7,726 nt of DNA. Origin: Promethearchaeota archaeon (GTDB taxonomy: Archaea; Asgardarchaeota; Lokiarchaeia; Sigynarchaeales; SOKP01). A program made the translations under genes and the position numbers. Numbering within the stretch: position 1 is the stretch's first letter; each line of letters opens with the position of its first letter. The stretch covers positions 1 to 7,726 of the forward strand of contig WJKD01000904.1 of assembly GCA_014729315.1 (NCBI GenBank). Direction: 5' to 3'. Under the pieces are notes generated by a model. It saw nothing but the letters and a program-made list of their open reading frames with translations, was not told the origin of the DNA and ran no database searches. Positions 1-5,634 of this stretch are shown piece by piece.

Positions 1-1
1 G

Positions 2-779
2 ACTACTCCCACGTTAAAAATCCAGAAGATAAAACTAGCGGGACATTGAGGATATAAGGATAAAAGTATTGAGAACACGATGTCAGCTTTTTTTTCAAGC
101 AATAAAAGAAAACTTGGATTATATAGAATTTGATGTGCGAAGGACTTCTGACAATATTCCGATTATTTATCATGATCGAGATCTAAAATGATTGTTTAAA
201 AATATTGATTTAAGATTAGAGGACTCAACACTAGAAGAGCTAAAAATAATAAAATATCACAACGGTCAAACCATACCCAATTTAACAGAATTTTTCTCTA
301 CGATAAACGGACAAGTTGATTACATTCTCGATTTGAAAGCGGAAGGAATAGAAGAGGAGATTATTGGCGTAATCAAAACAAATAATCTTGAAGATCGAAT
401 CATTATTCATACTATTTCCCAGAATGTAATAAAGAAAATGTATAAACTCGCTCCGAATTTAGATTACGCGTTATTTTAAGGATATATGGGCAAACTGGGA
501 AAGATTAGTAGGTTCTTTCGATTAAATAGGCTTCTTGCGTGGCTTTGTTATTTTATTACGATCAGACCATATCCGATTAAATATCTAAGATCTGATGGAC
601 AATTCCTATACGAAGAGCTTATTATTCTTTTGAATAAAAAGGGAATTAAAGTAATATTGGGTGTCACTAAACTAAAAAAGTATATAAAAAAAATAAAAAA
701 ATGGAAGGTAGATATAATTACCTCAAATCATGCAGAATCAAAGAGGAAGATCTTATCCGAGATCACTAGCAAATTTTAA
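2..779 (+). pseudogene. Decayed glycerophosphodiester phosphodiesterase (GDPD family)
   Basis: GDPD enzymes hydrolyse glycerophosphodiesters to glycerol-3-phosphate and an alcohol. The frame starting at position 2 reads LAGH-stop-GYKDKSIENTMSAFF. It then shifts by one base in an 8-T run (88-95) and continues as QAIKENLDYIEFDVRRTSDN and IPIIYHD, which is the family signature: HRG, ENT, ExD (126-134) and HD (171-176). The later blocks DYILDLK (about 321-338) and KKWKVDIITS near the C-terminus also fit. Lesions are TGA at 47-49 (replacing the catalytic Arg of HRG), the frameshift, TGA at 189-191 and TAA at 477-479; all codons after the shift lie in one frame. Total length of about 250 codons equals a normal GDPD. 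The remaining open pieces (192-479 from TTG; 486-779) cannot make an active enzyme. No start codon is visible in frame upstream, so the true start is lost or off-window. The stop overlaps the end of the opposite gene by four bases. Sequencing errors could explain one lesion but hardly all four. Confidence 0.85.
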
Positions 780-1801
780 TTAGAATTTTCTATCTTTTTC
801 TCATCTTCATCATCTTTACGCACGCTAAACTTATATATTCCATAAATACCTGCTATTAAGAAGAGGGGTATGAATAGGACATATCCTAAAATGGAGTTCA
901 CTACAGAGATATTCATAAGGCTTATTCCACTGGGCGAAATTTCGTAAAGTGCCTTGCCTAATTCAAATGCCGCCTTGGAAAAAATAAGCCAAACCAGAAT
1001 AGCATCAGGCTTTAAAAATTTGAATTGTTTGCTTAAAACTTCAGTTTTTACACCGATAATTGAAGCAATAACGTAGATAATCATAAAAAGATCAAAAACA
1101 TAAAATCCTATGTTAATTAAGAGCCCTTGATCGGAATTTTGTTGCCCGAGCGCCATAAAAACGCTTAAAATCAAATATACAGAATATAATGCAACCCAAA
1201 GGAAGAATGTTCCAAGCCAAGCGTTAAATTTACCTTTTATAAGAGTCAACACGCCTAAAATAGCTAGCGCAATCATAATAACAAATATATAGAAGGCAAT
1301 CATTGCAATTCTCATCAGGACGAATATAATAACAAGTGAAAGGACCGTTCCACCAAGGAACACAAACCACCGTAATATTTTATTTAGCGGAGTCTTTAAA
1401 TCCTTAAGGTCTTGGTCCCAATCAGTTCCATATTTATAACAAGAATACATATAAAAGACCGCAGTAATAAATATATACGAAAAGACAGCAATAATGTAAA
1501 GGCCGACATATAACATTGTCCAAAGCGCCGAAAAAAAGATGGAAATTAATACAGCTATCACCACAATAATTAATATCGTTTTATAATTCGCTTTTCTTAA
1601 TTCGATACGTAATACTGCGGACGCAACGAATAGAGCAATACATATTCCTAGTAAGGGAGGATAGAAGGCTAAAGACACTTGATAGGGAATGATATCAGAA
1701 AACTGAAACAAAGTAAATCCTATTATAAGCCAAAGCGTTAGAATTAGAAATAAACGGTACTCCTTTTCAGTAAATAGTTTTTTTAATTCAGAAAACACCA
1801 T
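776..1801 (-). CDS. Multi-pass integral membrane protein, unknown function
   Basis: This is a 341-residue protein of a family I do not recognise. Reading hydrophobicity by eye gives about ten membrane segments, near residues 16-35, 43-64, 74-95, 97-120, 143-163, 165-188, 193-218, 227-251, 266-285 and 302-325. The N-terminus (ELKKLFTEKEYR) and the C-terminal tail (VRKDDEDEKKIENSN) are charged and probably cytoplasmic, which agrees with an even number of segments. The loop at 121-142 (YGTDWDQDLKDLKTPLNK) is the longest charged loop. No transporter, channel or enzyme motif is evident. The ATG at 1799-1801 is supported only by a weak GAG four bases upstream. A TATA-like box lies about 35 bases upstream, so the leader would be very short and the gene is probably monocistronic. 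Its end overlaps the GDPD remnant tail-to-tail. Confidence 0.85.
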   Translation of the reverse strand: MVFSELKKLFTEKEYRLFLILTLWLIIGFTLFQFSDIIPYQVSLAFYPPLLGICIALFVASAVLRIELRKANYKTILIIVVIAVLISIFFSALWTMLYVGLYIIAVFSYIFITAVFYMYSCYKYGTDWDQDLKDLKTPLNKILRWFVFLGGTVLSLVIIFVLMRIAMIAFYIFVIMIALAILGVLTLIKGKFNAWLGTFFLWVALYSVYLILSVFMALGQQNSDQGLLINIGFYVFDLFMIIYVIASIIGVKTEVLSKQFKFLKPDAILVWLIFSKAAFELGKALYEISPSGISLMNISVVNSILGYVLFIPLFLIAGIYGIYKFSVRKDDEDEKKIENSN

Positions 1802-1832
1802 ATCTCGTATTAGATACTAAGTTGGTAAATCT

Positions 1833-1842
1833 TATAATTTAA
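1833..1842 (-). promoter_or_regulatory. TATA-like box for the 10-TM membrane protein gene
   Basis: On the minus strand this reads TTAAATTATA. It lies about 32-43 bases upstream of the ATG at 1801, so an archaeal start site about 25 bases downstream would leave a leader of roughly ten bases. The surrounding DNA is AT-rich, so box-like sequences are common by chance. Confidence 0.35.
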
Positions 1843-1926
1843 TTAATCTAAATATGATTTTTGGGTTATTTAAACATTCTCAAATTTTTTTTGAGCTTAG
1901 CAAAATTTATGAATTATATACACAAT

Positions 1927-1936
1927 CTTTTTAAAC
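1927..1936 (+). promoter_or_regulatory. TATA-like box in front of the candidate structured RNA
   Basis: The sequence CTTTTTAAAC matches the usual archaeal box A shape. Transcription would begin about 25 bases downstream, near 1957-1960, just before the first inverted-repeat arm of the candidate RNA at 1963. A second AT-rich candidate, TTATATA, is at 1914-1920. Confidence 0.4.
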
Positions 1937-1957
1937 TAAGAAGTTTTACTCTCTAAC

Positions 1958-2090
1958 AAGACAAGTTGACGAGACGCTTGTATTACGACTAAAAAGCACT
2001 ACGGGAAAGAATTCCCACGACTTGCGAGTGCGTTATAGAAGTTGCTATAACTAGTAAACAAACACTCTCGTCTTATTTTAACAACTTTTT
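1958..2090 (+). ncRNA. Candidate structured non-coding RNA, family unknown
   Basis: In the 319-base gap between two minus-strand genes, 1968-2072 is about 43% G+C by hand count, clearly higher than its flanks, and has no ORF. Perfect complementary arms nest consistently: AAGTTG (1963-1968) with CAACTT (2082-2087); GACGAGA (1968-1974) with TCTCGTC (2066-2072); GCACT (1996-2000) with AGTGC (2027-2031), enclosing GGGAA (2003-2007) with TTCCC (2012-2016) around an AGAA loop; and GTTATAG (2032-2038) with CTATAAC (2045-2051). The two inner arms sit directly next to each other inside the closing stem, as in a junction RNA. A TATA-like box upstream and a T-run at 2086-2090 favour the + strand, but the helices would also form on the minus strand. 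I see no RNase P, SRP, tRNA or known riboswitch signature. Ends are approximate. Confidence 0.45.
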
Positions 2091-2120
2091 GTAATCTAAT
2101 AAAATTAAATTTCTACTGGT

Positions 2121-2621
2121 TTAGAGTCTAATTCTATTCAGGTATTGGTCAAAATAGAAAATTCTTTCGCGGGATATTTCTTCTTTTAAAGCATTAGCCA
2201 TGGAATATTCAAATCCCCAGATTTCGACATCCTTTTTCAATTCTTTCAATTTTTTAACAACCGGGAGAAAATCACCGTCACCCGAGACCAATGCACTAAT
2301 ATCGTAAAGATTTTCGTAAGCGTGCGAAATCATATCTATCGCAAGTTTTACATCTATTTTCTTTTCAATTGCATTATCAGTCGTATGTTTATCGAAGCTT
2401 GCTCTGATTATATACCCGCTCTTTTTAGAAAGTCCTTTATACCAGTTCACTTTTTCGCTACTAATGGGATAAATAATTCCCTCGTATAAATATATGCCAA
2501 CAACTAGGCGGTTTTGAGCGATTAAATTTTTTAGCTTTTCGTAATCTACTTTAATATTATATTTACGGAATCCATTGAAGATGTTGCTATTATCAATATA
2601 GATTGCGATTCTTTTTCTCAT
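2121..2621 (-). CDS. NYN domain (PIN-like) nuclease, LabA/DUF88 type
   Basis: This 166-residue protein is a stand-alone NYN domain, a PIN-fold family of metal-dependent RNases. The three acidic clusters are all present. They are IYIDNSNIF near the N-terminus (Asp10), KKIDVKLAIDM (Asp90 and Asp96) and SGDGDFLPVV (Asp115 and Asp117). The last is the characteristic S-G-D-x-D-F signature. These residues would hold Mg or Mn ions at the active site. The protein is single-domain and of normal length for LabA-like proteins, has no signal peptide or membrane segment, and should be cytosolic. The ATG at 2619-2621 has no convincing Shine-Dalgarno sequence, as expected for a short-leader archaeal mRNA with a TATA-like box at 2674-2683. 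No partner antitoxin is visible, so a VapC-like toxin role is unsupported; the RNA substrate is unknown. The neighbouring candidate RNA ends about 30 bases from its stop, on the opposite strand. Confidence 0.9.
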   Translation of the reverse strand: MRKRIAIYIDNSNIFNGFRKYNIKVDYEKLKNLIAQNRLVVGIYLYEGIIYPISSEKVNWYKGLSKKSGYIIRASFDKHTTDNAIEKKIDVKLAIDMISHAYENLYDISALVSGDGDFLPVVKKLKELKKDVEIWGFEYSMANALKEEISRERIFYFDQYLNRIRL

Positions 2622-2673
2622 GATTTTAATTTTCGGATTAAAGAGAGAAGTCCTATACCTAAAGTAGAAAATT

Positions 2674-2683
2674 CTTTATATGG
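2674..2683 (-). promoter_or_regulatory. TATA-like box for the NYN nuclease gene
   Basis: On the minus strand this reads CCATATAAAG, a good archaeal TATA-box shape. It is about 52-62 bases upstream of the ATG at 2621, which predicts a transcript start near 2650 and a leader of about 28 bases. Confidence 0.45.
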
Positions 2684-2740
2684 AATATAATTATTAAAAA
2701 CTTATATTATTGATTTGTCTTTCTTGGGATATTGAGAATT

Positions 2741-2750
2741 CTTAAATATA
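2741..2750 (+). promoter_or_regulatory. TATA-like box for the histidine kinase gene
   Basis: CTTAAATATA lies about 90 bases before the kinase start at 2838. A start site about 25 bases downstream would fall near 2772, next to a small inverted repeat, AAGATT (2762-2767) with AATCTT (2772-2777), that could be an operator. The leader would be about 65 bases long and include a GGAG at 2796-2799. Confidence 0.35.
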
Positions 2751-2822
2751 ACATTAATATTAAGATTTATTAATCTTTATTTAGATTTTATTTTTGGAGT
2801 TATAGAGTAATTATGCTAGAAG

Positions 2823-2837
2823 CTCTAAAATTTAGAG
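2823..2837 (+). promoter_or_regulatory. Perfect 15-base palindrome abutting the kinase start codon
   Basis: CTCTAAAATTTAGAG consists of seven-base arms (CTCTAAA and TTTAGAG) around one central A, and ends on the base before the ATG at 2838. It could be an operator, or a hairpin that hides the start codon. It also overlaps a short reading frame starting at ATG 2813, which is preceded by GGAG at 2796-2799 and ends at a TGA just inside the kinase gene. AT-rich DNA makes such palindromes less rare, so this is tentative. Confidence 0.35.
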
Positions 2838-3386
2838 ATGTGGCGCTATTTGATTGATAAAGAATTAGACTTCAACTTATTATTCAATACAGTCGAGGAT
2901 TTCATATTAGTATTAGATTATGAGAGTAATATCCTTAAAGCTAATCATGCAATTTTAGAAAAATTAGGATATACTATAGACGAAATATTGAATATGAATG
3001 TTTTAGACATTCATCGTAGAGAAGACCGAGAAGCGGTAATTTTAACTATTAATGAGATGATTAAAGGAAATTTGGATACTTGTACACTTCCTATTATTTC
3101 AAAAAGAGGAGAGGTAATCCCCGTTAATACAAAAACTACACTTGGTAAATGGGGGGAAAAAGATATTATTTTTGGGATAAGTAGAGACATAAGTGAAATT
3201 AAGAAAATTCAAGATGATTTAATTGAAGCGAAGCGATTTCTTTCAAATATTTTCACAAGTATCCAAGATGGAATAAGCGTCCTTGACAAAGATCTTAATA
3301 TTATTAAAGTTAATCCTACAGCTGAAAGATGGTATTCTGTATCAATGCCTGTGATTGGTAAAAAATGTTACGAAGTGTATCATTAG
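2838..3386 (+). CDS. PAS histidine kinase, N-terminal part (PAS1 and start of PAS2), ends at in-frame amber
   Basis: This 182-residue piece is the sensory front of a kinase whose remainder continues in the same frame after TAG at 3384-3386. Residues about 14-125 form a PAS domain: FNTVEDFILVLDYESNILKA at its start and the PAC-like ending FGISRDISEIKKIQDDL. A second PAS domain begins near residue 136 (FTSIQDGISVLDKDLNIIKV) and breaks off after GKKCYEVYH, a point where the domain normally continues with a PCxxCP motif. That motif is present directly after the stop. There is no signal peptide or membrane segment, so the sensor is cytosolic and its ligand is unknown. ATG 2838 is the first possible start after an upstream in-frame TAA at 2826-2828. 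Alone, this fragment could at most be a free PAS protein. It is divergent from the NYN gene. Confidence 0.8.
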   Translation: MWRYLIDKELDFNLLFNTVEDFILVLDYESNILKANHAILEKLGYTIDEILNMNVLDIHRREDREAVILTINEMIKGNLDTCTLPIISKRGEVIPVNTKTTLGKWGEKDIIFGISRDISEIKKIQDDLIEAKRFLSNIFTSIQDGISVLDKDLNIIKVNPTAERWYSVSMPVIGKKCYEVYH

Positions 3387-4337
3387 AGAATTTCGCCATG
3401 CGAGGATTGTCCGGCTCAAATTACTATGCAAACGGGAAAAGTACAACATAAAGTAAACCCTAAAGGTCCAGTTGACGGTCAAGTGAGAGGATGGATAGAT
3501 CTCTATACCTTTCCTTTAGTTGACTATAAAACAGGCGAATTAAATGGTATTATTGAATATGCTCGAGACATTACCGAACAAAAAATAACAGAATTAAAAC
3601 TCAAAAAATTAGAAAAAAAATATCGTGAAGCGTATTTCCAAGCTAGTTTTTATAAAGACCTCTTTGTTCACGATATTAATAATATCTTACAAGCAATTTT
3701 GTTGGCAATCCAGATAATTAGCAATGAAATGCCAAATGAATTTAGAAATAAGTTTAATCCATATATAAATATAATTTCTGAGCAGATTAAACGAGGGTCT
3801 AAATTAGTTGAAAACCTTAAAAAATTTACGCAAATTGACGAGAGAGATATAAAACTCAAACCAACTGAGATAATTGGGATATTAGATCAAATCTTGGACA
3901 AAATAAAAACATCACACCGACATAAAGAAATCGATTTTGAAGTAAATTCTATGGACAATAAGATTTATGTAAAAGCTAATAGCTTGATTCGAGATGTATT
4001 TGAAATCTTAACAACAAATTCTATCCAATATAATAAAAATGCTATTGTAGAAATTATTGTGAATATTACACAGTTTAAAGAAAAAAATAAAAATTGGGTT
4101 AAAATCGAGTTAATTGATAACGGTAGAGGTATTGAAGACGAGAGAAAGAATTTGATATTTTTAAGAGCTTTTAAAGAAAGTCTTAGCGTAAAAGGAATGG
4201 GGTTAGGCTTATCATTAGTGAATAAAATAATACAAGCTTATAATGGAAAAATTTGGGTAGAAGATAGAATTACAGGAGATTATACCAAAGGGAGTAAATT
4301 TGTAATAATTATCCCCGCAAAGGAAGAAAAGAGTTAA
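3387..4337 (+). CDS. PAS histidine kinase, C-terminal part (rest of PAS2, H-box, ATPase domain)
   Basis: Directly after the TAG the frame continues RISPCEDCPAQIT and then an ATG at 3426, the first possible restart (303 residues from there). The rest of PAS2 ends with IEYARDITEQK, followed by a short coiled linker. The H-box is FVHDINNILQ, with the phosphate-accepting His at residue 82 counted from 3426. The ATP-binding domain has an N-box (TTNSIQYNKN, Asn198), a D-box (LIDNGRGI, Asp231) and a glycine box (KGMGLGLSLVNKII, from Gly257). All key catalytic residues are therefore intact, and read-through would give a 499-residue soluble kinase. No receiver domain or response regulator is in the window. 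A GAGG at 3402-3405 is too far from ATG 3426 to be a convincing ribosome site. The coding region has no further lesion, which suggests recent interruption, recoding, or split expression. Confidence 0.85.
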   Translation, partial: RISPCEDCPAQITMQTGKVQHKVNPKGPVDGQVRGWIDLYTFPLVDYKTGELNGIIEYARDITEQKITELKLKKLEKKYREAYFQASFYKDLFVHDINNILQAILLAIQIISNEMPNEFRNKFNPYINIISEQIKRGSKLVENLKKFTQIDERDIKLKPTEIIGILDQILDKIKTSHRHKEIDFEVNSMDNKIYVKANSLIRDVFEILTTNSIQYNKNAIVEIIVNITQFKEKNKNWVKIELIDNGRGIEDERKNLIFLRAFKESLSVKGMGLGLSLVNKIIQAYNGKIWVEDRITGDYTKGSKFVIIIPAKEEKS

Positions 4338-4374
4338 AAATTATCTTATTCCAGATTATTAAATTAATAAGGAA

Positions 4375-4384
4375 ATTTTTCTTT
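4375..4384 (+). terminator. T-run terminator after the kinase
   Basis: ATTTTTCTTT lies about 40 bases after the kinase stop. Archaeal RNA polymerase commonly terminates at such T-rich stretches without a hairpin. A second T-run of six is at 4433-4438. Confidence 0.4.
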
Positions 4385-4478
4385 AATCCAAAGCAGTATT
4401 AAAACCATTGAACTATTAAATTATAATTGCAGTTTTTTAAAAAAATTGATTTTATTATTAAATAGGAGTGTCCCTATA

Positions 4479-4520
4479 CCCTCAGTACGAGAGGAACTAC
4501 TTCATGCCACCATTCAGTAA
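4479..4520 (+). other. 23S rRNA sarcin-ricin-loop-like fragment
   Basis: Positions 4484-4497 read AGTACGAGAGGAAC, identical to the sarcin-ricin loop in helix 95 of large-subunit rRNA, the site bound by elongation factors. The match extends to CTCAGTACGAGAGGAAC from 4481, and the AAC ending is of the archaeal/eukaryotic kind rather than the usual bacterial ACC. A short stem CCTC (4480-4483) with GAGG (4491-4494) can form. The following TTCATGCCACCATTCAGT loosely resembles the next rRNA helix, but I cannot establish homology there, and no other conserved 23S blocks are recognisable up or downstream. So this is not an rRNA gene; it is a remnant, a captured fragment, a loop-mimicking RNA, or chance. 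The end at 4520 is nominal. Confidence 0.45.
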
Positions 4521-4594
4521 AATGTTATATATTCTTCATTAGGTAAAGCGTTTCAAACTTTATGAAAAAGGGTCCTATTTGAAACTGGAGCATC

Positions 4595-4831
4595 CTATTG
4601 AATGTCCGTCCAAATATTTTTAGTCCATTTTTCTTCTATTTTTATGTAATTAGAAATAGCTAATACTAATATTATATGGTATAATTTAAAATTTATCTGA
4701 TGAGTTCCCATTTCTATCCCACTACAGTATATTATATAACAAATTGCTTCCAAAAAAATAACAGAAAGAAATGTGATCAATACATTTCTCAATATTACTG
4801 TAAATGAGTTAACCTCTTTCCTTGAGTCCAT
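4595..4831 (-). CDS. Small two-segment membrane protein, hypothetical
   Basis: This 78-residue protein has two hydrophobic stretches, about residues 11-38 (NVLITFLSVIFLEAICYIIY at its core) and 48-63 (FKLYHIILVLAISNYI), followed by a charged tail. The ATG at 4829-4831 lies inside the end of the upstream 7-segment membrane gene, a 23-base overlap in a different frame, so translation is probably coupled. No strong Shine-Dalgarno is seen. The pattern of a membrane helix ending in LE, then a short loop and a second helix with xHIILVLAI, faintly recalls the PsiE (phosphate-starvation-inducible E) family. That is only a resemblance of shape. It ends in TAG; reading through would add 13 unremarkable codons to a TGA. 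It may be a real partner subunit of the gene before it, or a spurious frame, since hydrophobic ORFs arise easily in AT-rich DNA. Confidence 0.5.
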   Translation of the reverse strand: MDSRKEVNSFTVILRNVLITFLSVIFLEAICYIIYCSGIEMGTHQINFKLYHIILVLAISNYIKIEEKWTKNIWTDIQ

Positions 4832-5516
4832 AATACATTAACCAGAATCCCACCATCTGCGGAATTCTCACTATAATTAGCCCTAATCCGGGGGTAGTTA
4901 GACCGTCTAAAGCAGCAAATACGATGTACATGAACATACCAATTGAGATTGAAAAAAATCTATGTCTAGGTTTTCCTTCTAATTGCAAACCTTGATACAG
5001 AAATCCGAATCCCAAAAGGATTAAGGCTGAGATGGCAAAGATTAGGGTCAATATACCCGCTGGAGAAAAGAAATTAACGCTATCATCGATAAGGTCCTCT
5101 CCAGACTTGTCGGGATATACAAATGAAAAAGAATTTGGATCAAAAAATATAAAAATTTCAAACAAGATTCCTAAAATGGTAAATAGTCCAAGAATATACC
5201 ACTTTTTACTAGGAATTAAAAGTTGAGAACCTAAATATAATGCAGTTGTTACCGTGATAGGGAGCCAAAAAAAGCTCAATTTCGATATTTGCCCATAGCT
5301 ATTGTCTAAATTTTTTCCTGTAAATAAAATCGATAGAAAATCACAAAACGGCCCTAAGAACCCGAGGCCGGCGCAAATTGCAGCTATTCCCAGGTAAATT
5401 AACAAGCGGGCGTGTTTCGTCTTAGATTTGTATATACAAAAAACACCAAATATTGCTCCACTTACCAGTACAATCGTTGCGGTAATAGCGTTTATCCAAC
5501 CTACAAATGAAAGCAA
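4809..5516 (-). CDS. Seven-segment membrane protein, unknown function
   Basis: This 235-residue protein has about seven membrane segments, near residues 5-28, 38-65, 82-101, 107-125, 152-175, 187-205 and 212-231. It has a soluble loop at 126-150 (DPNSFSFVYPDKSGEDLIDD) and charged short turns such as YKSKTKHAR and LEGKPRHR, which place the odd turns in the cytoplasm and the N-terminus outside. The layout resembles 7-TM sensory input modules of kinases, but no signalling output domain is attached and I do not recognise the family. The start is TTG (5514-5516), chosen because GAGGGTGAT, containing the perfect Shine-Dalgarno core GGTGAT, ends three bases upstream and no ATG lies in frame before it. 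The gene overlaps the small membrane gene downstream and starts 118 bases after the DUF3604 gene, probably from its own promoter. Confidence 0.8.
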   Translation of the reverse strand: MLSFVGWINAITATIVLVSGAIFGVFCIYKSKTKHARLLIYLGIAAICAGLGFLGPFCDFLSILFTGKNLDNSYGQISKLSFFWLPITVTTALYLGSQLLIPSKKWYILGLFTILGILFEIFIFFDPNSFSFVYPDKSGEDLIDDSVNFFSPAGILTLIFAISALILLGFGFLYQGLQLEGKPRHRFFSISIGMFMYIVFAALDGLTTPGLGLIIVRIPQMVGFWLMYYGLKERG

Positions 5517-5519
5517 TTT

Positions 5520-5528
5520 ATCACCCTC
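5520..5528 (-). promoter_or_regulatory. Strong Shine-Dalgarno site deciding the TTG start
   Basis: On the minus strand this is GAGGGTGAT, whose GGTGAT is complementary to the conserved 3' end of archaeal 16S rRNA. It sits three bases before the TTG at 5514-5516 and fixes that unusual start codon. It is the best ribosome-binding site in the window. Confidence 0.65.
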
Positions 5529-5569
5529 ACTCTTTTCAATATTTTTGAATTAAATTTATTTCATCGTAT

Positions 5570-5582
5570 TAATTAAAAAAGC
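5570..5582 (-). terminator. T-run downstream of the DUF3604 gene, also a possible TATA-like box
   Basis: On the minus strand GCTTTTTTAATTA follows the stop of the DUF3604 gene by about 55 bases and carries six consecutive T, a plausible archaeal terminator. The same bases resemble a TATA box placed to start transcription near 5550, giving the 7-segment membrane gene a leader of about 33 bases. The two roles can coexist, and I cannot separate them. Confidence 0.35.
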
Positions 5583-5634
5583 TTTTGACTTTTTCGTGGA
5601 AGAAAGATTCACACAGTCATTTCATTTCGAAAAT

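Noticed and set aside
1968..2072. tRNA or tRNA remnant suggested by the seven-pair closing stem
   Set aside because: There is no T-loop consensus (TTCGA), no D-loop GG, no anticodon arm in the right place, and the length of 105 bases does not fit without invoking an intron.
2121..2621. Toxin of a VapBC-type toxin-antitoxin pair, possibly cutting the rRNA loop
   Set aside because: The motifs fit the NYN/LabA group, no antitoxin gene is adjacent, and the rRNA-like fragment is about 1.9 kb away with no visible link.
3668..3859. 63-codon open frame on the minus strand inside the kinase gene
   Set aside because: It is antisense to the H-box and linker of a clearly coding frame, has no ribosome site and no recognisable motif.
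4440..4600. End of a complete 23S rRNA gene
   Set aside because: Only the loop of helix 95 is recognisable; the conserved 23S blocks that should precede and follow it are absent.
5032..5226. 64-codon open frame on the + strand inside the 7-segment membrane gene
   Set aside because: It is a shadow of the real minus-strand gene, which has a strong Shine-Dalgarno site.
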